A model generated the notes under the pieces. The model was not told the DNA's origin. It made no database searches and saw only the letters and a list, made by a program, of their open reading frames with translations. The position numbers were made by a program, and so were the translations under genes. Source: Caproicibacter sp047777415 (lineage in GTDB: Bacteria > Bacillota > Clostridia > Oscillospirales > Acutalibacteraceae). From it: 64,000 bases of DNA. Shown here piece after piece: positions 9,619 through 19,007 of this stretch (the first letter of the stretch is position 1; the number at the start of each line of letters is the position of its first letter). The stretch covers positions 434,001 through 498,000 of the forward strand of contig JBKEEO010000002.1 in NCBI GenBank assembly GCA_047777415.1, given 5' to 3'.

Positions 9619-10836
9619 ATGGCCGAGAAAATAAAAATGAGAACCCCCCTTGTTGAAATGGACGGGGATGAAATGACAAGGGTCATCTGGCAGCAGATTA
9701 AGGATATTTTACTGATGCCTTTTATTGACCTAAAAACAGAATATTATGACCTTGGATTGAAACATCGCGATGAAACAGACGATCGGGTAACTGAAGAAGC
9801 AGCCCGTGCAATTGAAAAATTCGGCGTTGGTGTAAAATGCGCGACCATTACACCGAATGCTGATAGAGTTAAGGAATACAATTTGAAACAAATGTGGAAA
9901 TCGCCCAACGGAACCATCCGTTCCATTTTAGACGGAACGGTTTTTCGCACTCCGCTTTTGGTTAAGGGCATAACCCCTTTGGTTCCCGGCTGGAAAAAAC
10001 CGATCACGGTCGCGCGTCATGCCTATGGTGATGTCTATAAAAATGTTGAAATGACAGCTCCCGCTGGCTCCAAAGCCGAATTGGTGGTAACGGATGCCGA
10101 CGGAAACGAGAAGAGAGCGACTATTCAGGAATTTCAGTCTGCTGGTATTGTTCAGGGTATTCACAACATGGATAAAAGCATTGCAAGTTTTGCCCGCTCT
10201 TGTTTTCAGTATGCACTGGATATGAAGAAAGATCTTTGGTTTTCCACAAAGGATACGATTTCCAAAACGTATGACCATCGATTCAAGGATATTTTTCAAG
10301 ATATCTATCAAAACGAATATGCGGAAAAGTTTGAAAAAGCGGGAATTACCTATTTTTATACCCTAATTGATGATGCCGTTGCGCGTGTGATCCGCTCAGA
10401 GGGCGGATTCATTTGGGCCTGCAAGAACTATGACGGAGATGTTATGAGTGACTTGATTGCCACGGCTTTTGGCAGCTTGGCCATGATGACAAGCGTACTG
10501 GTTTCGCCCAAAGGCGTTTATGAATATGAAGCGGCACATGGTACGGTACAGCGCCACTATTACCGCTATCTCAAAGGGGAAAAGACTTCAACTAATCCGT
10601 TGGCAACTCTTTTTGCGTGGACCGGTGCTCTGAAAAAGCGCGGAGAACTCGATGAAATTCCGGAACTCACACAGTTTGCGGAAAAATTGGAGCTTGCCGC
10701 TTTTCAGACAGTGGAGAGCGGGATTATGACAGGTGATCTTGCAGCCATTACAACAATGCAGGAGAAAAAAGCGGTTGATACGGAGACATTCTTAACCGCG
10801 ATAAGAAAAAAGTTAGAGTCACTTTTATCAATATAG
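9619..10836 (+). CDS. icd: NADP-dependent isocitrate dehydrogenase
   Basis: This 405-residue protein belongs to the eukaryotic-like homodimeric NADP-IDH class, recognised by PLVEMDGDEMTRVIW at the N-terminus, ATITPNADRVKEYNLKQMWK and SPNGTIRSILDGTVFR for isocitrate binding, and YEYEAAHGTVQRHYYRY for cofactor binding. It decarboxylates isocitrate to 2-oxoglutarate, making NADPH. It has a strong ribosome binding site (ggagg), follows acn and TraX, and is followed 32 bp later by rex. Confidence 0.95.
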   Translation: MAEKIKMRTPLVEMDGDEMTRVIWQQIKDILLMPFIDLKTEYYDLGLKHRDETDDRVTEEAARAIEKFGVGVKCATITPNADRVKEYNLKQMWKSPNGTIRSILDGTVFRTPLLVKGITPLVPGWKKPITVARHAYGDVYKNVEMTAPAGSKAELVVTDADGNEKRATIQEFQSAGIVQGIHNMDKSIASFARSCFQYALDMKKDLWFSTKDTISKTYDHRFKDIFQDIYQNEYAEKFEKAGITYFYTLIDDAVARVIRSEGGFIWACKNYDGDVMSDLIATAFGSLAMMTSVLVSPKGVYEYEAAHGTVQRHYYRYLKGEKTSTNPLATLFAWTGALKKRGELDEIPELTQFAEKLELAAFQTVESGIMTGDLAAITTMQEKKAVDTETFLTAIRKKLESLLSI

Positions 10837-10868
10837 TTTCACATGATGAAGGATGGGAGGAATGCGTC

Positions 10869-11510
10869 ATGCCAAGACGTGAGAATGTATCGATGTCAGT
10901 CATACGAAGACTGCCTCGCTATTATCGCTTTTTAAGACTTCTGAAAGAAAAAGGAGTTACACGAATTTCTTCAACGGAGCTTTCGGAAAAACTGGGGCTT
11001 ACCGCTTCACAAATTAGACAGGATCTGAACTGCTTCGGAGGATTCGGGCAACAGGGATACGGATATATTGTGAGCCAGCTTTGTGACGAAATTGCAAAAA
11101 TTCTTGGCCTTTCCACGAAATATCCTACCATTTTGTTTGGAGCCGGTAACCTTGGCCGCGCAATCGGCACACACATGTCTTTTGAAGCGGACGGATTTAA
11201 ACTCATCGGCATCTTTGATAATTCTCCGGATCGAATTGGGATGAAACTGGCTAATTTAAAAGTGCAGGACGTTGCCAATCTTGAAGAGTTTTGTAAAAAA
11301 GAGAAACCGGTCATGGCAATTTTTTGTGTGCCTCCTCAAGCGGCGCGAGACCTTGCAGAAAGATTATACAACCTAGGCATAAAAAATTTCTGGAATTTCA
11401 GCCATTACGACATCGCGATGCAGTACCCGGATGCTATTGTTGAAAATGTTCATCTCAATGACAGCTTAATGACTTTGTGTTACCGCATTTCAGATAGAAA
11501 TTCAAAATAA
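10869..11510 (+). CDS. rex: Redox-sensing transcriptional repressor Rex
   Basis: This 213-residue protein has an N-terminal winged helix (VIRRLPRYYRFLRLL, then SSTELSEKLGLTASQIRQDLNCFG) followed by a Rossmann domain with the NADH-binding GAGNLGRAI. The C-terminus is a domain-swapped helix. Rex senses the NADH/NAD ratio and represses fermentation and reduction genes while NADH is low. The start is preceded by gatgggagg. Its place after icd suggests co-expression with central carbon metabolism. Confidence 0.96.
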   Translation: MPRRENVSMSVIRRLPRYYRFLRLLKEKGVTRISSTELSEKLGLTASQIRQDLNCFGGFGQQGYGYIVSQLCDEIAKILGLSTKYPTILFGAGNLGRAIGTHMSFEADGFKLIGIFDNSPDRIGMKLANLKVQDVANLEEFCKKEKPVMAIFCVPPQAARDLAERLYNLGIKNFWNFSHYDIAMQYPDAIVENVHLNDSLMTLCYRISDRNSK

Positions 11511-11607
11511 GTCTCTGTTTTTAACATGCACAAGATACAGAGGCGAATTTTAAAAACGCTTTTTTGGCATACTATTAGGTAGATAAAATAATTTGGGAGG
11601 CCGTTTT

Positions 11608-12165
11608 ATGGGTTGGGTGCCAATCGCGGTTATATTAGGAATTTTACTCATTTTAATCCTCTGGTGTGTTTCCGCCTACAACAAACTGGTATCATTTTCT
11701 GTTCGGGTGGACAATGGCTGGGCACAGGTTGATGTTCAGCTGAAAAAAAGATTTGATTTAATTCCCAATCTTGTGGAAACGGTCAAAGGATATGCGGCAC
11801 ATGAAAAGTCCACTTTATCGGAAGTGATAAAATGGCGGGGTGCTGCAATGAATTCCAAAACTCCGGAAGAAGCAATGGAAAACAATGCGAAATTATCCAG
11901 GGCCATTGTGAATCTGTTTGCAACTGCAGAACAGTATCCGGATTTGAAGGCAAATCAAAATTTTTTAAACTTGCAGCAACAGCTGCAGGAAATCGAAGGT
12001 AAGATTGCAATTTCCCGTCAGTTTTACAATGATACCGCCATGAAATACAACGAATATGTGATGCATTTTCCATCCAACCTAATCGCCTCTTTGTTCCACT
12101 TTGAACTGAGAAAATATTTTGAAATTGAACAAGCGGACCGTGCAGCTCCGCAGGTGAAGTTTTGA
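11608..12165 (+). CDS. lemA: LemA family protein
   Basis: This 185-residue protein has one N-terminal membrane segment (residues 3-22) followed by the LemA helical bundle (YNKLVSFSVRVDNGWAQVDVQLKKRFDLIPNLVETVKGYAAHE). Function in bacteria is unknown; LemA proteins often pair with a DUF2207 or TPM-domain membrane protein. The ATG at 11608 is chosen because gggagg lies 8 bases upstream; the earlier in-frame TTG lies inside that binding site. The next gene overlaps its stop by four bases. Confidence 0.92.
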   Translation: MGWVPIAVILGILLILILWCVSAYNKLVSFSVRVDNGWAQVDVQLKKRFDLIPNLVETVKGYAAHEKSTLSEVIKWRGAAMNSKTPEEAMENNAKLSRAIVNLFATAEQYPDLKANQNFLNLQQQLQEIEGKIAISRQFYNDTAMKYNEYVMHFPSNLIASLFHFELRKYFEIEQADRAAPQVKF

Positions 12166-14156
12166 ATTTAAGACATTACTGTAGGCTGTTGACAGCGGCT
12201 AAACTCAAATTCTGCAAACTGGTTCTTTTCACGACCCTCATTTTCAGTCTTATTGCATTGGCTGGATGTTCCGAACAGTTTGGTGAAAATTCCAAACAAA
12301 TCATGGAAAAATTAAATATATCGGCGGTTTTGATGGAAAACGGGGATATGGTGGTTTCGGAAACGTGGAAGATTAATTTAAAAGATCGGGGCCGACCTTA
12401 CCGAAACTTATATCGAACTTTTCCTGTGGATACCGACAAAGTAGATGATATAACGGATCTTACGGTTTATGACGAAGACCGAGAAATTTCTTATTCGTTT
12501 GCCGGGGACGTAGATGCTGAAAGTGTCTCCGGTGATGAAATGCAGGACAAATGCTATTTACATCGGACGGATACCAGTATTGAGCTTGGTTGGTTCATGC
12601 CGGCCATTGAAGAAGGTGTCCGAACATTTACTTTTACTTACAGAATTAAGAATATTATCAATGTTTACGCCGATACAGCGGTACTTTACAATTATTTTCT
12701 ACCAAACAATTTTAGTATTCCGGTTGAATCCCTAAATGGTGTCATACGTTTTCCATCCGGCGCAACACAAGAAACGGTACAGGCATGGCTTCATACGGAT
12801 ACAGAGAGCAATTTGACCATTGACTCGGCCAATCAAGTCAGCTTTACTGCCTCTTCTATTCCGGTAGGACACTCTGTGGAAGTTCGGCTTTGCATGCCGC
12901 CACAACTGTTTCCTTCATCCACAAAAGTGTCGTCCCAAAGGGCATTGTACGATATTCAGCAAGAAGAACAAAAGTGGGCAGATGAATATGAACAGGAGCG
13001 CCGCAATCAGTTTCTGTTAGGTGTTCTTGATGCGGTCAGTGCCTTGCTGTTGTTTGTTTTGGCACTTTATGCCTTTTTCAGACTTCGGAAGAAAAATAAA
13101 AGGTATTCCGTTACAGTTCCGGAATACACGCGGGAGATACCGCCGGGCAATAGTCCTGGTGGAATTGCAAATCTGTTCTATTTTTATTCCGGACTGCATG
13201 AAAAAGAAAAGAACAGAATGTTTAGCGCTACGCTTTTAAGTCTTGCTCGGAAAGGATTTATTCGCTTTGACGGTACTGCAGATAATCTTACCATTGTTGT
13301 GACAGGGAACACGAAAGGGAAAGAATTAACGGAAAGTGAACAGGTCTTTTGGGAACTGATTTCTACAGTGGGCGAATCATCAGAAAACTCTTTTACGATG
13401 AAAGAGTTTAAAGACTATGCGCAGAGCCATGGGGAATATGTCAGCCATAAGCTGGACGATTTTCTCAATGCTGCAAAGCGGGAAATTGCCACACGGGGAT
13501 ACTATGAGTCAAGGCCGGTTCTGTTTTCCACTGCAAAATGGGTCGGAGTTTTATTGCTGTTTCTTGCGTTTGTTGTCTTTTCAGTCACGGGCTTATTCGG
13601 AGTTCTTCTGGTCTATTTGCCGCTTTCTATGTTCCTGTCAGGCTTCCTCTTTTTTGCGGGCGGCTCAGCAAAAATGCGATTGAGCCAAAAAGGGGAATAC
13701 GAATACGGGATTTGGCATGGACTGAAAAAATACATGATGGAGTTTTCCAGGATGGAAGAATACGGTGTGCCGCAGCTTGAATTGTGGGAGGAATACTTGG
13801 TTTATGCCACAATGATGGGGATTTCCGGTGAAGTTTGCAAACAGTTGAAGATGGTGTATCCTCAGTTGACGGACGAGTCGTTTGTCAATACGAATTTCAC
13901 CGGAAGTTATTTATATTATATGTTTGGTCCCAGGCTGTACTGGGGTGGAATCAACCGGTCCCATAATACTTTCGATTTCGGTGCGGCTCTTGGCAGATCG
14001 TTTCAACAGATTAACGCAGCTGCCACTAGACTTTCCGACTTGGATATGAACGGTGGCGGAAAATTCGGTGGCTTTGGCGGAAGTGGCTTTGGCGGCGGCG
14101 GATTTTCCGGCGGCGGTGGCGGATTCGGCGGCGGAGGCGGCGGCGGTGTCCGCTGA
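12162..14156 (+). CDS. DUF2207 membrane protein with glycine-rich tail
   Basis: This 664-residue protein has an N-terminal signal/anchor ending in a lipobox-like LALAGC, an extracytoplasmic DUF2207 beta domain (about residues 50-250), a membrane segment near 290, a cytoplasmic stretch and two further membrane segments around 455-495. The last 35 residues are almost only Gly, Phe and Ser. This is the YciQ-like architecture that usually accompanies LemA. The TTG start overlaps the lemA stop, so the two are probably coupled. The tail may anchor or polymerise the protein at the membrane, but this is inference. Confidence 0.88.
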   Translation: MNLRHYCRLLTAAKLKFCKLVLFTTLIFSLIALAGCSEQFGENSKQIMEKLNISAVLMENGDMVVSETWKINLKDRGRPYRNLYRTFPVDTDKVDDITDLTVYDEDREISYSFAGDVDAESVSGDEMQDKCYLHRTDTSIELGWFMPAIEEGVRTFTFTYRIKNIINVYADTAVLYNYFLPNNFSIPVESLNGVIRFPSGATQETVQAWLHTDTESNLTIDSANQVSFTASSIPVGHSVEVRLCMPPQLFPSSTKVSSQRALYDIQQEEQKWADEYEQERRNQFLLGVLDAVSALLLFVLALYAFFRLRKKNKRYSVTVPEYTREIPPGNSPGGIANLFYFYSGLHEKEKNRMFSATLLSLARKGFIRFDGTADNLTIVVTGNTKGKELTESEQVFWELISTVGESSENSFTMKEFKDYAQSHGEYVSHKLDDFLNAAKREIATRGYYESRPVLFSTAKWVGVLLLFLAFVVFSVTGLFGVLLVYLPLSMFLSGFLFFAGGSAKMRLSQKGEYEYGIWHGLKKYMMEFSRMEEYGVPQLELWEEYLVYATMMGISGEVCKQLKMVYPQLTDESFVNTNFTGSYLYYMFGPRLYWGGINRSHNTFDFGAALGRSFQQINAAATRLSDLDMNGGGKFGGFGGSGFGGGGFSGGGGGFGGGGGGGVR

Positions 14157-14201
14157 CTTCCTTATAATTGAAATTAAGATTTGCAATTTTTGCAAATCCT
14201 T

Positions 14202-15095
14202 CAGTCTCTTGAAAAAGTCCAGCGAAAGCTGGGCTTTTTGATTGTAAGATGGTAAAATAGAAATGGGTGATGAAAGATGCTGGAACGAGGAAAAATGCAC
14301 AGGAATGCAGTAGAATTTGTCAATATAGACCTATTAGTGCCGCGGGCCCTATCACAATTTTGTTCTAGGAGTTGAGGTGACTCCCGGAAATGTGCACAAC
14401 AGTGTGGCATTCGATGCAGTCTATGACAAAGTGACAAGACAGTTTCCTGAAATTGAGACGGTGGTGGCGGACGCTGCCTACAAAACACCGCATATCTGCA
14501 AACGGGTTTTTGATGACAAGCGAGTACTATCTACAGCATATAAAAGACCGATGACCAAAGCCGGGCATCTTCAATGGTGGAAATATGTATATGACGAATA
14601 TTATGACTGTGTGCTATGCCCTGAATATCAAGTTTTGCACTATGCAACAACCAATCGTGAAGGATACCGAGAATACAAAAGTAGAAGTTATATTTGCAAA
14701 AAATGTCCGTCCCGTTCCCGTTGCACAAACAGCAAAAGCTATACGAAAACTGTGACAAGGCATGTGTGGCAAACTTATGTAGAACTAGCGGAGGACATTC
14801 GGCATACTCCAAAATACAAAAAGCTTTATCAAAAGCGAAAAGAAACTATTGAACGTGTATTTGCTGATGCAAAAGAAAAGTATGGAATGCGATACACGCT
14901 CTACCGGGGCTTAACTCAAGTGACAAATTGGGTTAAGCTTAAGTTTGCTGCCATGAATCTCAAAAAGCTGGCAATGTGGAAGTGGAGGGATGGTCATCCT
15001 CTCTCTTTTGTTTGGATGTTACATTTTTTTGCTATCTGCAAAAATAACCCAACCTTCGATGAATGCGTTGAATGGGTTATTCAAAAATCTACCTG
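14202..15095 (+). mobile_element. IS1182-like element with internal deletion
   Basis: Both ends match the intact element at 60610-62125. The left end is cagtctcttgaaaaagtcc, against cagcctgtcgaaaaagtcc in the intact copy. The right end is the gggttattc hairpin. About 640 bp are missing from the middle, with the junction near 14341 at an odd cgcgggccct. The copy cannot make transposase but keeps both termini. Confidence 0.85.
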
Positions 15096-15096
15096 A
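14277..15096 (+). pseudogene. IS1182-like transposase, internal deletion
   Basis: The first 22 codons (MLERGKMHRNAVEFVNIDLL) are those of the intact 470-residue transposase at 60638-62050. The sequence then jumps to the codons for NFVLGVEVTPGNVH, near residue 230 of the intact copy, in a different frame. The 3' half (open from 14377) is otherwise nearly identical, with several substitutions and a C-terminus that reads through into the terminal hairpin. Confidence 0.88.
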
Positions 15097-15126
15097 GCAG
15101 TTAATCTGCTCAGGTAGATTTTTTGC
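15089..15126 (+). terminator. Intrinsic terminator after the IS1182 remnant
   Basis: A perfect stem pairs ctacctgagcag with ctgctcaggtag across a four-base loop and is followed by a run of T residues. Confidence 0.8.
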
Positions 15127-15243
15127 TGTTTTTCACCGTAGACCCAGAATCTGTCCATATAATTCACCTATACTGTGTGCAGAAAAACGTGGTAAATGTT
15201 GTAAGGAGAAATAAAAGAAAGAATTTAGAGGCAGGAATGAACT

Positions 15244-15891
15244 ATGAACAGTGAGTCTAGAGTTTCTGAAATGCAACAGAACGCAATATGGTATTCTAAT
15301 AGTAAGGTCGCACTGACGGGTGCTGCTATTGCACAACTGTATAAAATAGGACTTTTCAAAAATAACCCTTCACTTTGGAGAGCGAGCTTTCCTGATTGGA
15401 AACCGATTTGGCAGTATATCAAAGGCAACCCTACTTTCGGTTCTCTCACAACACATCTAGCGTGCTTCCGTATATTGCACAAATGGGCAATTCTGGTTAT
15501 AATCGCTGCAATCATACTAATCTTAGTTTGCACTTTTGGGTATTTTCGTTTCTTGTCTAAAACGCCTTTGAAAGGAGGATGGCAAGCAAAAAACATCTTT
15601 GGGATCACCAGAAAAGTTATGTTGTTCGAAAATGGAAAATGTTGGATTTACGATGCGGATGATGGGCTGAATTCAGTCAATTATTTAGCATTAAAAAACA
15701 GTGATAGTTCCTATAAAGTGACGCTTTTTGAAAATCACCCAGTTATGGTGATGTTTGTTTCTTTCTTAGATGATAACACCATACAAGTCAGTATACCCAA
15801 CTTGCGCAATGTTGTTACAATGACCCGTATTGACAAAAGCACGGCCAAAAGTATAATGGGAATTGGTAAAAAATTTTTCATTTTAATATAG
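15244..15891 (+). CDS. Hypothetical single-span membrane protein
   Basis: I do not recognise this 215-residue protein. It has a polar N-terminal region of about 80 residues, one strong membrane segment (about residues 82-102, WAILVIIAAIILILVCTFGY) and a C-terminal region of predicted beta strands (KGGWQAKNIFGITRKVMLFENG...). The ribosome binding site is weak (ggcagg). It stands alone between an IS remnant and the iclR locus, and its AT-rich sequence suggests acquired DNA. Confidence 0.6.
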   Translation: MNSESRVSEMQQNAIWYSNSKVALTGAAIAQLYKIGLFKNNPSLWRASFPDWKPIWQYIKGNPTFGSLTTHLACFRILHKWAILVIIAAIILILVCTFGYFRFLSKTPLKGGWQAKNIFGITRKVMLFENGKCWIYDADDGLNSVNYLALKNSDSSYKVTLFENHPVMVMFVSFLDDNTIQVSIPNLRNVVTMTRIDKSTAKSIMGIGKKFFILI

Positions 15892-16192
15892 GATCACGCA
15901 ATAATGATTGAAAACACAAAACCAACACACAGTTTATAAGCCTTTCAATCTACGTTCAGTTGCTAATTTAATGTTTAGGTGAATAGCAAAATATTGCAGT
16001 TTTAAGTGAATTATTGGAACCTCCCAAAAAGGCAAATCGACTGGAGCGGCGTGAAGCTGCTCCATTTGCGGTGAATCAAGGAATATGTAAAGAATATAAT
16101 TGCGAAAACGAGATAGGTTAACGCGATCATTGTTGATTATATACAAATTATTAATTGAAACTTATTAGATATATAGAATTGTTAAAAATATC
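15892..16192. other. Non-coding stretch upstream of iclR
   Basis: No gene is visible. It contains one hairpin, ggagcggc/gctgctcc near 16040-16058, followed by attt. It resembles the ggagcagc/gctgctcc hairpin at 62129-62152 next to the intact IS1182 element and may be a terminator or a short repeat. Confidence 0.5.
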
Positions 16193-16258
16193 TTGAAAAT
16201 TGATAGCAGATGTTATACACTACTTCTAGTTAAGAACGTTGTTCTTATATATAGAACA
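16193..16258 (+). promoter_or_regulatory. iclR promoter and predicted IclR operator
   Basis: TTGAAA (16193-16198) and TACACT (16216-16221) are spaced by 17 bases. Just downstream, 16233-16258 carries agaac-N3-gttct followed by tatagaaca. The same 26-bp block, with 20 of 26 bases identical, recurs at 17055-17080 in front of the isomerase gene. Autoregulation by the IclR protein is the natural reading. Confidence 0.65.
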
Positions 16259-16276
16259 TGAGTAGAGTGGTACGAT

Positions 16277-17014
16277 ATGGTGAAATCTTTGGAAAAAGCA
16301 CTGAATATTTTGAACTGTTTCTCCATAGAAAAACCGGAATTAGGAATCACTGAAATCAGTCAGATGACGGGGCTATATAAAAGCAATGTTTTTAATATCG
16401 TTTCCACTTTTGTTCGTTGCGGCTATCTGGAACAAAATCCAGAAACCGGTAAATATCGAATTGGCTTGAAAATTATGAATCTGTCGCATATTCTTTCCAC
16501 TTCAATGGGGTTTCACAGTATCGTACATCGCTGTATCAATGAATTAGCGAAGGCCATTGATGAAATCGTGTACTTCGGAATCCCTAATGGTGAAAATGTG
16601 ATGTATATGGAGGGCGCGTATCCTGAGAAATGTTATAATATTCGTTGGGTACAGGGAATGACAGCCCCCTTGGTTTGTACGGCCATTGGGAAAGCAATGT
16701 TGGCGTATATGGATGAATCGTTCATAGACCAACTTCTGCAAAAACCTTTGCGTAAATATACGGATTATACAATTACAGATCCCGATGTTCTAAGAGCAGA
16801 ACTGCTCCTCACGAAACAACGGGGTTACAGCGTTGACAATATGGAACATGAGTACGGTATCAAATGTGTGGGTGTGCCTGTTTTTAATCATTCTGGAGAA
16901 TTGGTTGGCGCTCTAAGTACAACCGGGCCTTCCCTTCGATTCAGCGAAGAACAGTCTGCAATATTTGTTTCCCTGCTAAAAGAAAAAGCGGAAATCATAC
17001 GTCAAAATTTTTAA
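16277..17014 (+). CDS. IclR-family transcriptional regulator
   Basis: This 245-residue protein has an N-terminal winged helix (KALNILNCFSIEKPELGITEISQMTGLYKSNVFNIVSTFVRCGYLE) and the C-terminal IclR effector domain with MTAPLVCTAIGKAMLAYMDE and GVPVFNHSGELVGALSTTGP. IclR regulators usually control catabolism of acidic compounds and sense a small pathway molecule. It is co-oriented with and directly upstream of the fucI-tct cluster, and matching operator-like blocks lie before both. The ribosome binding site is weak (gagtgg). Confidence 0.92.
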   Translation: MVKSLEKALNILNCFSIEKPELGITEISQMTGLYKSNVFNIVSTFVRCGYLEQNPETGKYRIGLKIMNLSHILSTSMGFHSIVHRCINELAKAIDEIVYFGIPNGENVMYMEGAYPEKCYNIRWVQGMTAPLVCTAIGKAMLAYMDESFIDQLLQKPLRKYTDYTITDPDVLRAELLLTKQRGYSVDNMEHEYGIKCVGVPVFNHSGELVGALSTTGPSLRFSEEQSAIFVSLLKEKAEIIRQNF

Positions 17015-17049
17015 TAGTGGGCTTCGTATAGTCCTATTTTTTTACCATA

Positions 17050-17080
17050 TTGAGAGAACAGTATTCTGTATTATAGAACA
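17050..17080 (+). promoter_or_regulatory. Promoter/operator of the catabolic operon
   Basis: TTGAGA (17050-17055) and TATAGA are 16 bases apart. The IclR-type block agaac-N4-ttct-N5-tatagaaca (17055-17080) covers the whole spacer and the -10 region, so binding should block RNA polymerase. It lies 22 bp before the isomerase start. Confidence 0.6.
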
Positions 17081-17102
17081 AACAAAGAAAGGGGCCTTTA
17101 TT

Positions 17103-18884
17103 ATGTTGAATCGTTTGCCGAAAATTGGAATTCGTCCGGCGATTGATGGACGTCGGGGAGGAATACGTGAGTCATTAGAAGGAAAAACTATGGCTATGGC
17201 AAAAGCTGCTGCACGGTTGATTCAAGAAAACCTGCGTCATGCAAGCGGAGAAGAGATTGAGGTTGTGTTTGCCGATTCGACCATCGGAGGTGTCGCAGAA
17301 AGCGCAGCTTGTGCAGAAAAATTCGAAAAAGCCGGTGTTGACATTACTTTGACCGTTTCGCCCTGCTGGTGCTATGGAACAGAAACCATGGACATGAGTC
17401 CAAACACAATAAAGGCTGTTTGGGGATTTAATGGAACGGAGCGTCCGGGTGCTGTTTATTTGGCCGCTGTTCTAGCTGCGCATAATCAAAAAGGACTTCC
17501 GGCCTTTGCAATTTATGGAAAAGATGTTCAAGACATGGACGATGATTCGGTACCTGAGGATGTGCAGAAAAAAATTCTGATGTTCTGCAAAGCGGCCCTT
17601 GCCGCTGCCTCCATGCGTGGCAAAAGTTATCTCTCCATCGGCTCCGTCGCCATGGGAATTGCGGGTTCCATTCCAAACCACGAATTTTTCCAGGATTATC
17701 TTGGCATGCGCAATGAACAAGTCGATACTGCCGAAATTCTGCGCCGGATTGAAAAAGAGATTTATGACAAGGACGAATATGAAACCGCAATGAAGTGGGT
17801 TCGTGAACATTGCCGGGAAGGATTTGATAAGAACCCGCCCCAAAAAGCATACAGTAGAGAAGATAAGGACAAACAGTGGGAATTCGCTGTAAAAATGACA
17901 ATGATATTCCGCGATCTAATGCACGGGAATCCAAAACTCGATGAGATGGGCTGGAAAGAAGAAGCCTGCGGACATGAGGCAATCTGCGGCGGTTTCCAAG
18001 GTCAGCGCCAGTGGACGGACTTTCTCCCGAATGGCGATTTCCCAGAGGCAATACTGAACACAAGTTTCGACTGGAACGGAGTGCGTGAAGCCATTCCGTT
18101 TGCAACGGAAAACGATACACTTAACGGAGCAACCATGTTATTAGGGCATCTTTTAACGGATAGGGCTCAGCTTTTTGCAGATGTTCGAACATATTGGTCT
18201 CCGGAAGCTGTTGAACGTGTAACCGGCAAAAAATTGACCGGTTTGGCCGCAAATGGAATGATTCATCTCATCAATTCCGGAGCGGCGGCATTGGATGCAA
18301 ACGGAAAAATGAAAGATGCAAACGGCCGCCCGACTATGAAACCATTTTGGGAAATCTCTCAGAAAGATATCCAAGACTGCTTAAATGGCGTGGACTGGTG
18401 TCCCGCGGATGTGGATTACTTCCGTGGCGGTGGTTTCTCCTCGAGGTTTATTGGCGGTTCCGAGGGAGGAATGCCGATGACCATGGCGAGGATTAACCTA
18501 ATTAAAGGAGTTGGTCCCGTTCTACAGTTGGTGGAAGGATACACCTGCAGTGTTGACCCGGAAATCCACAGAATTCTTGACAAAAGAACGGATCCAACTT
18601 GGCCGACCACTTGGTTTGCACCAAAATTGACGGGAAAAGGTGTTTTTACAGACGTCTACTCTGTCATGGCGAACTGGAATGCTAATCACGCTGCTTTGTC
18701 ATACGGTCATATTGGAGATCTACTGATTACGCTGTGTTCCATCCTTCGAATCCCCGTGTGCATGCATAACGTAGAACGTGAAAGAATTTTCAGACCGACT
18801 TATTGGAGCTGTCTTGGAACAGAAGACTTAGAAAGTGCGGATTATCGCGCATGCAAGGCGCTTGGTCCCATGTACGGAATTTAA
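17103..18884 (+). CDS. fucI: L-fucose/D-arabinose isomerase
   Basis: This 593-residue protein is a full-length FucI homologue. Candidate Mn2+ ligands are Glu329 (WNGVRE), Asp338 (ATENDTLNG) and a histidine near 536 (HAALSYGHIG). The N-terminal PKIGIRPAIDGRRGGIRESLE is the family start. FucI interconverts L-fucose and L-fuculose and, equally known, D-arabinose and D-ribulose. No fuculose-1-phosphate aldolase gene is nearby, while an aldolase and a ribulokinase-like kinase are. This favours the D-arabinose reaction here (inference). The start has aaagaaagggg upstream. Confidence 0.92.
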   Translation: MLNRLPKIGIRPAIDGRRGGIRESLEGKTMAMAKAAARLIQENLRHASGEEIEVVFADSTIGGVAESAACAEKFEKAGVDITLTVSPCWCYGTETMDMSPNTIKAVWGFNGTERPGAVYLAAVLAAHNQKGLPAFAIYGKDVQDMDDDSVPEDVQKKILMFCKAALAAASMRGKSYLSIGSVAMGIAGSIPNHEFFQDYLGMRNEQVDTAEILRRIEKEIYDKDEYETAMKWVREHCREGFDKNPPQKAYSREDKDKQWEFAVKMTMIFRDLMHGNPKLDEMGWKEEACGHEAICGGFQGQRQWTDFLPNGDFPEAILNTSFDWNGVREAIPFATENDTLNGATMLLGHLLTDRAQLFADVRTYWSPEAVERVTGKKLTGLAANGMIHLINSGAAALDANGKMKDANGRPTMKPFWEISQKDIQDCLNGVDWCPADVDYFRGGGFSSRFIGGSEGGMPMTMARINLIKGVGPVLQLVEGYTCSVDPEIHRILDKRTDPTWPTTWFAPKLTGKGVFTDVYSVMANWNANHAALSYGHIGDLLITLCSILRIPVCMHNVERERIFRPTYWSCLGTEDLESADYRACKALGPMYGI

Positions 18885-19007
18885 GAGTTTCTAGAATTAT
18901 TTTAGATTCATCCAACGCATCGTTTTCGGTCCGAAATTTCATGGTGCAACCAGGTGAAAGCAACCTGCATGCCAACTTGATTCTGAGAAAAGGAGTGTTT
19001 CCCTTTC

